Positions 36,540-45,040 of a stretch of 64,000 nucleotides of DNA are shown one piece after another. The DNA lies in contig NZ_CP030047.1 of NCBI RefSeq assembly GCF_015291625.1, forward strand, positions 124,001-188,000. The letters run 5' to 3'. Position 1 is the stretch's first letter. Every line of letters starts with the position of its first letter. The position numbers and the translations under genes are program-made. The notes beneath the pieces were generated by a model. It had not been told where the DNA came from. It worked only from the letters and a program-made list of their open reading frames with translations, and made no database searches. The DNA is from Bradyrhizobium sp. CCBAU 53421. Lineage in GTDB: Bacteria > Pseudomonadota > Alphaproteobacteria > Rhizobiales > Xanthobacteraceae.

Positions 36540-37421
36540 ATGGGCGTAATGCTCGATACCGTCGGTAAATGGATTGCGGGGTACCTGTCGAAGGAAGTCC
36601 CCGGTTACGAACCGTTCACGCCGAGCGACCCGGACCATCTGCGGAGCATCCTGCAGCCCGGCGATGTGCTGCTGGTCGAGGGCAACAACCGGATTTCCGG
36701 CATCATCAAATACCTCACGCAGTCGACCTGGTCGCACGCCGCGCTGTTCGTCGGACCGATCGACGGCGCGTTCGAGCCTGACGGCGAACAGCATGTGCTG
36801 ATCGAAGCCAATATCGGCGAAGGCGTCACCTCCGCGCCGCTGTCGAAATACCTATCCTATCACACCCGCCTCTGCCGGCCGGTCGGGCTGTCCTTCGAGG
36901 ACCGCACCACGGTGTGCCGCTACGCCATCAACCGCATCGGCTTCGGCTACGACACCAAGAACATCGTCGATCTCGCGCGCTATCTGTTTCCGCTGCCGAT
37001 CCCGCAGCGCTGGCGCCGCCGGATGATCGCGTTCGGCTCCGGCGATCCGACCAAGATCATCTGCTCGGCGCTGATCGCACAGGCCTTCGACGCCGTGCGC
37101 TATCCGATCCTGCCCAAGATCACGCGCGCTGCCAGCCGCAAGGCGCGCCGCGAGATCCTGCACATCCGCGATTCCTCGCTCTACATGCCGCGCGACTTCG
37201 ACATCTCGCCCTATTTCGAGGTCGTCAAACCCACCATCGTGCACGGTTTCGACTACACGGCCCTGCACTGGGCCGACAAGCAGAAGCCGCTCCAGGAGGT
37301 AGCCGGCGAATTCAGTGTGTTTCCAGAGCGCAAATCGCCGCCGCTTGTTCCTGAAGCGACTGACGAAGAGGCGCCGCTTCCGGCTGCGGAAGTGACCGAG
37401 GCCGAGAGCGCGTCGGTGTAA
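36540..37421 (+). CDS. YiiX-like permuted papain-fold hydrolase
   Basis: A 293-residue protein of the YiiX/NlpC-P60-like group, in which the catalytic His comes before the Cys. His66 is in STWSHAALFVG and Cys175 in IICSALIAQAF. The start LQPGDVLLVEGNNRISGIIKYLTQ is typical. No signal peptide is seen, though the first 15 residues are amphipathic. The last 50 residues are acidic and variable. Family members cleave amide or ester bonds in lipids or peptides. Confidence 0.8.
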   Translation: MGVMLDTVGKWIAGYLSKEVPGYEPFTPSDPDHLRSILQPGDVLLVEGNNRISGIIKYLTQSTWSHAALFVGPIDGAFEPDGEQHVLIEANIGEGVTSAPLSKYLSYHTRLCRPVGLSFEDRTTVCRYAINRIGFGYDTKNIVDLARYLFPLPIPQRWRRRMIAFGSGDPTKIICSALIAQAFDAVRYPILPKITRAASRKARREILHIRDSSLYMPRDFDISPYFEVVKPTIVHGFDYTALHWADKQKPLQEVAGEFSVFPERKSPPLVPEATDEEAPLPAAEVTEAESASV

Positions 37422-37600
37422 CGGGCGCAGGCATCAGGCTCGGAATGTCGGGCGTTGGCCGCGTCAACCATGATCTGGAATCCGTCTCATCGTCCGGCTT
37501 CGACGTTGAGTTCTCGGTGCCACATCAATAGGGTGCGCGCGCTTCAAGCTTGCTTTCATCCGGTAGTTTTACGGTGCTTTCGATCATCAATTTCTCGGCG

Positions 37601-39199
37601 ATGGCCGCGGCGTCGGAGAAGGACCCGGCGCGCTGGCGCCGTCCGTTGATCAAATGGCTGGAGGGAATCGAGACCGGATGGTCGATCCCGATCCTGCTCG
37701 TCCTGTTTGTCGCGATCTGGACCGCGTATCTCGTCATCGCCTATCTCGGCGCCGGCCTGCATCCCGACGTGCTCGAGACCTGGACGCTCGGCCGGCACCT
37801 CGCATGGGGCTACCCCAAGCATCCACCCTTGATGGGCTGGATCGCACGGGGATGGACGGCGGTCTTCCCTCTGGCTGATTGGTCGCTGCAGCTGATGGCG
37901 ATGGTCAACGCAGCGGTGGCGCTGTGGGCGGTCGACCTGGTCTCGCGCCGCTTTGTCCGCGGCGAGAAGCGGGCGATCGTGCTGCTGCTGTTGATGCTGC
38001 TGCCGGTCTATCAATTCCATGCTCAGCGGTTCAACGCGAACACGGTGCTGCTGGCAGCCTGGCCGCTGGCAACTTACTGCTTCCTGCGTGCGTTCGAGGC
38101 GCCGAGGCAGCTCGGCTGGGCGATCGCGGCAGGCGCGGCGGCTGCACTCGCGATGCTCGGGAAGTATTATTCGATCTTCCTGGTCGCAAGCTTCGTCTTC
38201 GCTTCCGTGCTGCATCCGGATCGCCGCCGCTATCTGCTGTCGGCCTCGCCCTGGATCTCGACGCTGGCCGGCCTGCTCGTGCTCGGCCCGCATCTGCACT
38301 GGCTGGCCACCACGGGCGCGACGACGTTCGACTATGCGCTTGCGCATGCCGGCGCCGATCATGTCGCCGCGTTATGGGAAGTCACCTACTTCATCCTGGG
38401 GCTGATCGCGGCGCTCTCGATTGCGGCGGTGACCTGGGTGTTCATTGCCGGCCCGCGGCTGGCGCGGCTGCCGGCCGATCTCCGCGCGATGAACCCGGGG
38501 CTTCGCCTGTTGCTGCTGGTCGCAATCGGGACCATCCTGTTTCCGGTGATCGTCTCGCTCGCGGTCGGCACCGACCTGCCGTCGCTCTGGGCGGTACAGG
38601 GTCTCTTCCTGTTTGTGGTCCTGATCGTGTGCACAACGAGCTACCCGATCGAGCGCTTCTACGCGGTCAACCTGGCGGTCATGGTGGCGAGTATCGCCAT
38701 TCTCGCGGTCGTTGTCGGCGCGCCGATCCATGCCCTCTATCGCAATGCTTACGGCTACGAAGAAGGCCGCGACTTCTATCATGCAGCCGCGGCGGAGCTC
38801 ACGATGCGATGGCGCGACGCCGCCGGGACGCCGCTCGCCGCCGTCAGCGGCGACGATGCGCTCGCCTTCGCTGCCGCCTTCTACAGCCCGGATCATCCGC
38901 GCTATGCCCGGCCGTTCGCCTATCAATACACTTGGGGCTTGCCGCGCAAGACCACGCTCGATCGCGGCTGGGCCGCAATGTGCTTCGCCGACCAGCCGGA
39001 CTGCCTGAGCTGGATGGCGCGCACGACGTTGCGCGCGACCGACGTCTTTCGCTCCGAGTTTGATGCCCAGGCGACATTGCTCGGCAGGCCCGGTCGGACA
39101 CGGCGGATCGTGATGCTGATCGTACCGCCCTATCGCGAAACACCCCCTATGCAGCCCGACGTCGAGGACTTCAGTTCGATCCGCCGCACGCGCGACTGA
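37601..39199 (+). CDS. Membrane glycosyltransferase, ArnT/PMT-like (GT-C)
   Basis: A 532-residue polytopic enzyme of the GT-C type. The first periplasmic loop carries DVLETWTLGRHLAWGYPKHPP, with the metal-binding acidic residue and HPP motif typical of ArnT/PMT-like enzymes that use polyprenyl-phosphate sugars. About 12 hydrophobic segments follow, then a soluble C-terminal domain. It probably modifies lipid A, a glycan or a protein in the periplasm. The ATG at 37601 is chosen; upstream GTG/TTG codons would add weakly supported residues. Confidence 0.83.
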   Translation: MAAASEKDPARWRRPLIKWLEGIETGWSIPILLVLFVAIWTAYLVIAYLGAGLHPDVLETWTLGRHLAWGYPKHPPLMGWIARGWTAVFPLADWSLQLMAMVNAAVALWAVDLVSRRFVRGEKRAIVLLLLMLLPVYQFHAQRFNANTVLLAAWPLATYCFLRAFEAPRQLGWAIAAGAAAALAMLGKYYSIFLVASFVFASVLHPDRRRYLLSASPWISTLAGLLVLGPHLHWLATTGATTFDYALAHAGADHVAALWEVTYFILGLIAALSIAAVTWVFIAGPRLARLPADLRAMNPGLRLLLLVAIGTILFPVIVSLAVGTDLPSLWAVQGLFLFVVLIVCTTSYPIERFYAVNLAVMVASIAILAVVVGAPIHALYRNAYGYEEGRDFYHAAAAELTMRWRDAAGTPLAAVSGDDALAFAAAFYSPDHPRYARPFAYQYTWGLPRKTTLDRGWAAMCFADQPDCLSWMARTTLRATDVFRSEFDAQATLLGRPGRTRRIVMLIVPPYRETPPMQPDVEDFSSIRRTRD

Positions 39200-39258
39200 T
39201 CGGAACGTCCTCGCCAGCGTCAGACGCACGCGTGGGCATCGGCACGACTGAAGATGCT

Positions 39259-39322
39259 TACCTCGCCCCGCTTGCGGGGAGAGGTCGGATCGCATCGTTA
39301 GATGCGATCCGGGTGAGGGGGT
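39259..39322. repeat. Modular palindromic element, CGGATCGCATC stem
   Basis: Read on the minus strand it has the order CCCCCTCACC, stem CGGATCGCATC (39286-39296) paired with GATGCGATCCG (39301-39311), then ACCTCTCCCCGC-AA-GCGGGGCGAGGTAA. The frame is the same as at 32813-32880; only the central stem differs. Confidence 0.8.
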
Positions 39323-39354
39323 ACAGCTCCGTCCACGCGCTTCACTCGCGGAGA

Positions 39355-39400
39355 ATACCCCTCACCCCAACCCTCTCCCCGCAAGAGCGGGGCGAGGGAG
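39355..39400. repeat. Palindromic element, CCCTCACCCCAACCCTCTCC type
   Basis: ACCCCTCACCCCAACCCTC followed by the hairpin CTCTCCCCGC-AAGA-GCGGGGCGAG. It is inverted relative to the element at 39259 and ends just before the stop of the HMG-CoA-lyase-like gene. Confidence 0.75.
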
Positions 39401-39405
39401 AAGAG

Positions 39406-40353
39406 CTACGCCGCCTTCGCCTTGGTGCCGCGCGGCAGGCCGGCGCGGGCGAGGCCGCCATAGAGCTGCTCGTTCGGCATCTCGGCTTTCAGGATCGACC
39501 GCACCTCGACCAGCCGATCGAGATCGATGCCGGTCGGAAAACCCTTGCTCTCACAGAGGAAGACGAGGTCCTCGAACACGACATTGCCGGTGGCGCCCGG
39601 CGCGAACGGGCAGCCGCCGAGGCCGCCGAGCGAGCCATCAAGCACGCGGGCGCCTTCGTCGAGCGCAGCGGAGGCATTGGCGATGCCCATGCCGCGGGTG
39701 TCGTGCAGGTGGACGCAGACCGGCCTGGCGCCTGCGATCTTCACCGCGCCTCGCGTCAGCTCGCCGACCTGCTTCGGCCCGGCATAGCCGACGGTATCGG
39801 CGATCGCGACCATGTCGACGCCGACCTCGTACAGCTTCTCAGTGAGGCGCAGCACCTCCTTCGGATCGACCGCACCCACGATCGAGCAGCCTAGCCCCAT
39901 CGAGATCGCGGCATTGACCAGCGGCTTGTGCGCGCTTGCGTCGCGCAATTCACAAAGCCGCTTGATGTTCTCGATCGCCGACTCGCGCGAGCGGTTGGCA
40001 TTGGCCTGGCTGTGCTCCTCGGTCGCCGACACCACCGAGGCGATCTCGGCAACGCCGGACGCCAGCGCCTCGTTGACGCCACGCTCGTTCAGCGCCAGCG
40101 CGACGCCATGCGCGCCGGGCAGCGCCGCAATGATGGCGACCACATCGCGTACGTCGACGAATTGCGGGAAAGTCTTGGCCGGCAGGAACGAGCCGACCTC
40201 GAAATGCCTGACGCCGGCGGCATATTCGTCGCGCACCCAGCGCTGCTTCGCGGCGGTCGACGGGAATGTCTTCACGAGCTGCAGGCCGTCGCGCAGACCG
40301 ACCTCGCGCAGGCTCACTCTGTCGTTGGGATAGATATCGTGGACGCGGGTCAT
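39406..40353 (-). CDS. Hydroxymethylglutaryl-CoA lyase-like protein
   Basis: A 315-residue TIM-barrel enzyme of the HMGL family. The N-terminal metal/catalytic block is SLREVGLRDGLQ, the HxH metal site is CVHLHDTRG, and the C-terminal active-site loop is GGLGGCPFAPGATGN. It cleaves a 3-hydroxy-3-methylglutaryl-CoA type substrate to an acyl-CoA and a keto acid. The CoA-transferase gene lies 7 bases upstream on the same strand; together they would activate and cleave a dicarboxylic acid. Leucine breakdown is one option, but no other leucine genes are near. Confidence 0.88.
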   Translation of the reverse strand: MTRVHDIYPNDRVSLREVGLRDGLQLVKTFPSTAAKQRWVRDEYAAGVRHFEVGSFLPAKTFPQFVDVRDVVAIIAALPGAHGVALALNERGVNEALASGVAEIASVVSATEEHSQANANRSRESAIENIKRLCELRDASAHKPLVNAAISMGLGCSIVGAVDPKEVLRLTEKLYEVGVDMVAIADTVGYAGPKQVGELTRGAVKIAGARPVCVHLHDTRGMGIANASAALDEGARVLDGSLGGLGGCPFAPGATGNVVFEDLVFLCESKGFPTGIDLDRLVEVRSILKAEMPNEQLYGGLARAGLPRGTKAKAA

Positions 40354-40360
40354 GTCAGCC

Positions 40361-41530
40361 TCACGCAGCGTTTCCGGTTGATGAAATCTTCTGTTGTGCG
40401 AGCTCGGCGCGGACCGCATCGGTATCGGCGCCAAGCACCGGCACCTTCAAGCCTTCGCCGATATGGCGGCCGTTCCATTCGACCGGCAATGCGGGAACGC
40501 GGAACGGCTTGCCGTCGGCGTTGAGATTGTTGACGAGCCCGCCGGGCCGCAGCACATGCGGATCCCCGAGCAGATCCTCCGGCCGATTGATCGGCGAGAA
40601 GCAGATGTTGAGCGCGTCGAGCCGCGCCGAAAGGTCGGCGACGTTCCAGCCCTTGATCACCTCGGCAACGCGCGGGATGATCCGGTCGCGCGCCATGATG
40701 CGGTCCGTGGTCGAGCGCAGCGTCGGATCGTCGGCGAATTCCGTCAACCCAAACTCGCGGCAGAAGCTCTGCCAATGGCCTTCGGTAACGACCCCGATGA
40801 AGATGCGGTCGCCGCCGGCGGCATCGAAGATGTCGTAGATCGGCCAGGCGTGCTCGCGCTCCGGCATCGAGCGCGGCTTGCGCCCGGTCATCTCGTACTC
40901 GACCATGTGCTGGGCGACCAGGAACAGGCAGTTCTCGAACAGGCCGATGCGGATGTCGGCGCCATCAGCCTTGCCGCCACGCTTCTGATAGAGCGCGGCG
41001 AGGATCGAGATCACGCCGAACATGCCGCCCATGATGTCGTTGGCGGAAGAGCCGACGCGCTGCGGCTTGTCGCGCGTGCCGGTCATCGCCGCGAGTCCCG
41101 ACATCATCTGCACGACCTCGTCGAGCGCCGGGCGATGATCGTAGGGCCCGGAGAGAAAGCCCTTGTGGCCGGCGATGATCAGATGCGGATATTTCGCGCG
41201 CAGGTCCTCAGGCCCGAGTCCCTGCTTGTCGAGCTGGCCATCGCGGAAATTCTCCAGGAACACATCGGCGCCGGCGAGCAGCCGGTGCATGGTGTCGCGG
41301 TCCTCGGACCTCGCAAGATCGAGCACGACGCTGCGCTTGCCGCGATTGAACAGCGGGAAGAACGAGACGCCCATGCCGCCGAGCGAGCGGGTCTTGTCGC
41401 CGGCCGGAGGTTCGACCTTGATCACCTCGGCGCCGAGTTGCGCCAGGATCATGCCGCAGGTCGGCCCCATCACCATGTGGGTCATCTCGACGACCCTCAC
41501 GCCTTCCAGCGGCAATCCGCTCCCGGTCAT
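40361..41530 (-). CDS. Class III CoA-transferase (CaiB/BaiF family)
   Basis: A 389-residue enzyme that moves CoA between carboxylic acids. The N-terminal block GPTCGMILAQLGAEVIKVEPP and the downstream RSVVLDL are family hallmarks. The catalytic aspartate is probably in HRPALDEVVQMMSG. The start at 41530 (MTGSGLPLEG) has GGAGA at a proper distance. It is the first gene of a two-gene operon with the HMGL-like gene and diverges from the LysR gene. Confidence 0.88.
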   Translation of the reverse strand: MTGSGLPLEGVRVVEMTHMVMGPTCGMILAQLGAEVIKVEPPAGDKTRSLGGMGVSFFPLFNRGKRSVVLDLARSEDRDTMHRLLAGADVFLENFRDGQLDKQGLGPEDLRAKYPHLIIAGHKGFLSGPYDHRPALDEVVQMMSGLAAMTGTRDKPQRVGSSANDIMGGMFGVISILAALYQKRGGKADGADIRIGLFENCLFLVAQHMVEYEMTGRKPRSMPEREHAWPIYDIFDAAGGDRIFIGVVTEGHWQSFCREFGLTEFADDPTLRSTTDRIMARDRIIPRVAEVIKGWNVADLSARLDALNICFSPINRPEDLLGDPHVLRPGGLVNNLNADGKPFRVPALPVEWNGRHIGEGLKVPVLGADTDAVRAELAQQKISSTGNAA

Positions 41531-41562
41531 CGGTTTCTCCGTGCTCGTTGCGCTCTTGTTCA

Positions 41563-41606
41563 GACGCGTTTTCTTCACGCGAACCGGTACTCACTTCGCT
41601 CGAAAA
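41563..41606. repeat. Dispersed repeat, GACGCGTTTTCTTCACGCG family (copy 2)
   Basis: Same element as 5518-5561, with a few substitutions. Here it lies in the divergent promoter region between the CoA-transferase and LysR genes. Confidence 0.75.
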
Positions 41607-41701
41607 CGCTTTGTGATCGGCGCAGGTTAGGCTTCCGCACGCTATCTGAAAAATATAATCTGTCGAATAGTGCATTCGTCGTTCTAGAACGCAGAACCTT
41701 C

Positions 41702-42625
41702 ATGGATTCGCGCCAGCTTCGCTATTTCATCGCGGTCTACGAGCAGCGCAACCTGTCGCGGGCGGCGGATCAGGCCAATGTCGCGCAATCCGCGCTCAGC
41801 CACCACATCGCCAATCTGGAGGCGGAATTCGCCACGCCGCTGTTCGAGCGCAAGCCGCGCGGCATGGAACCGACCGCGGCGGGCGAGCGGCTGTATGAGC
41901 ATGCCCGCATCATCTTGCGCGCGATGGCCGCGGCCGAGCGCGAGATCAAGGAAGGCGGCAGCGCCATTGCCGGCGAGATCTCGATCGGCATGGCCAATTC
42001 CGGCATGAAGTCGATCGGCGTGCCGCTGATGCGGACCGTGCTGACCAAATATCCGAACCTGAAGCTGTCGCTGACCGAGAGCCTCTCCGGCGCGACGCTG
42101 CTGCATCTGATGAGCTCCGAGGTCGATCTCGCGCTGGTCTACAACCCGCCATCGGAAAAGGATTTGATCGCGGAGCCAGTGCTGGAGGAGCAGATGTTCT
42201 GCGTCGGCACCGAGAAGCTGATCGGCAAGAAGGGACCGATCACGTTCGAGCAGGTGGCGCAGCTGCCGCTGATCCTGCTGCGGCACGGGCTGTCGGCCCG
42301 CGCCCTGCTGGACGACCCCGTGCCGCTGAAGCGGCTGGAGGCCAATGCGATCCTGCACCTCAATTCGACCAGCGGTATGATCGGCGCGCTGACCGCGGGC
42401 CTCGGCTGCACGATCGCGACGACGCACTTCGTCAGCGAGCCATTGAAAGCGCGATTGCTGGTCGCACGCGAGGTGATCGAACCCAGGCTGAGCCGCACCC
42501 TCTATCTCTGCCGCTTGCGCAACCGGCCGATGACCTATGTCATGGAGGAGATGTGCCGGCTGATCCGCTCCCTGATCGCCGAACAGGTCGGGCGCGGCGC
42601 GTGGGAGGCAACGCTGCTGATCTGA
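41702..42625 (+). CDS. LysR-family transcriptional regulator
   Basis: A 307-residue activator. The winged HTH is MDSRQLRYFIAVYEQRN followed by AADQANVAQSALSHHI, and the effector domain follows from about residue 90 (GEISIGMANSGM). The divergent CoA-transferase/HMGL-like operon is the probable target. A partial dyad TTCTAGAA lies about 20 bases before its start, and an A/T-rich patch lies further up. The inducer is unknown, perhaps the acid that the operon breaks down. Confidence 0.9.
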   Translation: MDSRQLRYFIAVYEQRNLSRAADQANVAQSALSHHIANLEAEFATPLFERKPRGMEPTAAGERLYEHARIILRAMAAAEREIKEGGSAIAGEISIGMANSGMKSIGVPLMRTVLTKYPNLKLSLTESLSGATLLHLMSSEVDLALVYNPPSEKDLIAEPVLEEQMFCVGTEKLIGKKGPITFEQVAQLPLILLRHGLSARALLDDPVPLKRLEANAILHLNSTSGMIGALTAGLGCTIATTHFVSEPLKARLLVAREVIEPRLSRTLYLCRLRNRPMTYVMEEMCRLIRSLIAEQVGRGAWEATLLI

Positions 42626-42780
42626 GGCGCATTCGAGCGCGTCAGGCGCAGCGCTATCGAAAATATCGAACGTTTCCTTCGATATGTTCGTCTGGATTTC
42701 TGGCACCCGGCTGCCAAACATGCCTGGCCGGCACGCCTACGCAAGAAAGGCGGCCGCTGGAGCATTCGGGGAGGACCATC

Positions 42781-44193
42781 ATGAGCGCCGTCGAACTCGG
42801 CTCGGTTGCCGATCTTGCCAACACGACAAGCGGACCTGACGAGATCTCGCGGCGGCTCGAGGCGCTGCCCACCTCGGGCTATGTCTGGCGGCTGGTGATC
42901 CTGCTCTCGCTCGGCGGCTGCTTCGAAATCTACGATCTGTTCTTCACCGGCTATATCGCGCCGGGCCTTGCCCGCAGCGGGCTGATGACCACGACGACGC
43001 AAGCGTTCTTCGGCTTCTCCGGCATCGGCGCCTTCGTCGCGGCGACCTTCGCCGGCCTGTTCATCGGTACCTTCTGCCTCGGCTTCCTCGCCGATCGCTA
43101 CGGGCGAAAGGCCGTGTTCACTTATTCGCTGCTGTTCTACAGCGCGGCATCGGTGATCATGGCGTGCCAGACCACGCCAGGCGGCCTCTTGCTGTGGCGC
43201 TTCATCGCCGGAATCGGGATCGGCATCGAGGTCATCACCATCGACGCCTACATCACCGAGCTGGTGCCGAGCTGGATGCGCGGCCGCGCCTTTGCGATCA
43301 ACCAGGCGGTGATGCTGTCGGCGGTGCCTGTTGTCGCCGCGCTGTCGTGGTGGCTGGTGCCGCTCTCGCCTTACGGCATCGATGGCTGGCGCTGGGTTGT
43401 GCTGATCGGCGCCGCCGCCAGCATGATCATCTGGGTGCTGCGGCTGTACGTGCCGGAGAGCCCGCTCTGGCTGGCCCGCCATGGCCGCGTTGCCGAGGCC
43501 GAAAAGATCATGCGGACGCTCGAGGCTGCATCGCCGGCGGCCGCGCCGCGCGCTGCGACTATGGCCGCGATGGCGCCGGCACGTGCGCCGGTCGAGACCG
43601 GTTACGCCGATTTGTTCCGGCCGCCCTACGCCTCGCTCGTCGCGCTGTTCATGATCTTCAACCTGTGCCAGGCGTTCGGCGTCTACGGCTTCTCCAACTG
43701 GGTGCCGGCACTGCTGGTCGAGAAGGGCATCAACGTCACCAAGAGCCTGCAATATTCCTTCATCATCGCCTTCGCCTATCCGCTCGCGCCGCTGCTGGCA
43801 GCAACCTTCGCCGACCGCTTCGAGCGCAAATGGATCATCTGCGGCGCGGCCGCCGCGATCTCGGTATTCGGCCTCGCCTTCGCGCAGCTCACCGAGCCGG
43901 CGCTGTTGATCGCCAGCGGCGTGCTGGTGACCGGCGCCAACATGACGCTGTCCTACGCCTACCACGCCTACCAGACCGAGGTGTTCCCGACCGCGATCCG
44001 GGCACGCGCGGCGGGCCTCGTCTATTCGATGAGCCGGCTCAGCGCGACCTTCTCCGGCTTCATCGTGGCGTTCATGTTGAAGGAGGCCGGCGTCGGCGGC
44101 GTATTCGGCCTGATCACCGCGGCAATGGTCATCGTGATTGTTACGATCGGTGTCTGGGGACCCAACGTCCGCGGCAAGCCGCTCGACGCCTAG
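42781..44193 (+). CDS. MFS transporter, sugar/aromatic-acid porter type
   Basis: A 470-residue 12-TM permease. The TM2-3 loop is GFLADRYGRKAVF, the TM4 region is RFIAGIGIGIEVITIDAYITE and the central loop includes RLYVPESPLWLARHGR, as in sugar-porter and aromatic-acid/H+ symporters. A strong GGGGAGGA ribosome binding site precedes the ATG at 42781. It follows the LysR gene on the same strand and may import the substrate of the neighbouring CoA-transferase operon. Confidence 0.87.
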   Translation: MSAVELGSVADLANTTSGPDEISRRLEALPTSGYVWRLVILLSLGGCFEIYDLFFTGYIAPGLARSGLMTTTTQAFFGFSGIGAFVAATFAGLFIGTFCLGFLADRYGRKAVFTYSLLFYSAASVIMACQTTPGGLLLWRFIAGIGIGIEVITIDAYITELVPSWMRGRAFAINQAVMLSAVPVVAALSWWLVPLSPYGIDGWRWVVLIGAAASMIIWVLRLYVPESPLWLARHGRVAEAEKIMRTLEAASPAAAPRAATMAAMAPARAPVETGYADLFRPPYASLVALFMIFNLCQAFGVYGFSNWVPALLVEKGINVTKSLQYSFIIAFAYPLAPLLAATFADRFERKWIICGAAAAISVFGLAFAQLTEPALLIASGVLVTGANMTLSYAYHAYQTEVFPTAIRARAAGLVYSMSRLSATFSGFIVAFMLKEAGVGGVFGLITAAMVIVIVTIGVWGPNVRGKPLDA

Positions 44194-44287
44194 CGCATTA
44201 ACGCTCTAACCGCGACACACGCGGCACTTGCCGAAGCCATATTGGGTGGCTACCTCTCGCTCGTCAATTTGCAGAGGTAACCCGGTC

Positions 44288-45040
44288 ATGTTCGACGCCG
44301 CCGTCAAGGCGCTTTCGCAAATCCTGTCGCCGCCGATGCGCACGATCCTGTGGCGCTCGATCGGGCTTGCGCTGGTGCTGATCACCGTGCTGGCGATCGG
44401 ATTGCAGCGGCTGCTGAGCTGGTTTGCCGACGCCGGCGAGGTCTGGGCCGAAGGCATGCTCGGCCCCAGCTTCCATTCCACGCTGCACGTACTGTCCTGG
44501 ATCATCTCGATTTCGGCGGGCCTTGGCGTCGTGCTCGGCGGCATCTTCCTGATGCCCGCGATCACCTCGCTGGTGGCGAGCCTGTTCGTCGACGACGTCG
44601 CCGACCATGTCGAGCGCGAGCACTATCCGGCCGACCATCCCGGCACGGCGCTGCCGGTCACGCTCGCGACCATCGAGGGCGTCAAGACGGCACTGCTCAC
44701 CGTCCTGGTCTACCTGGTCGCGCTGCCGTTCGTGCTGTTTGCGGGCGCGGGCTTCATCATCTTCTTCATCGCCACCGCCTGGCTGCTCGGCCGCGAATAC
44801 TTCGAGCTCGCGGCGATGCGCTTCCGCTCGCCTGATGACGCCAAGGCGATGCGCAAGGAGAATGCGGCGACCGTGTTCACCGCGGGCCTGTTCATCGCGG
44901 CCTTCGTCTCGATCCCGATCGTCAACCTTGCGACGCCGCTGTTCGGGATGGCGTTCATGGTGCACATGTACAAGCGGCTGTCCGGCCCGCGGCGCGAGCT
45001 GATCGAACCGGTGCGGCGAAGCAACGTGCCTTCGATCTAG
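44288..45040 (+). CDS. EI24/CysZ-like membrane protein
   Basis: A 250-residue protein with an EI24 domain. It has about six hydrophobic segments, the first SIGLALVLITVLAIGLQRLL, and the TAWLLGREYFELAAMRFRS block that is highly conserved in CysZ-like proteins. E. coli CysZ is a sulfate permease; the alphaproteobacterial group may differ. Its stop overlaps the stop of the convergent exporter gene by three bases (CTAG). Confidence 0.82.
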   Translation: MFDAAVKALSQILSPPMRTILWRSIGLALVLITVLAIGLQRLLSWFADAGEVWAEGMLGPSFHSTLHVLSWIISISAGLGVVLGGIFLMPAITSLVASLFVDDVADHVEREHYPADHPGTALPVTLATIEGVKTALLTVLVYLVALPFVLFAGAGFIIFFIATAWLLGREYFELAAMRFRSPDDAKAMRKENAATVFTAGLFIAAFVSIPIVNLATPLFGMAFMVHMYKRLSGPRRELIEPVRRSNVPSI

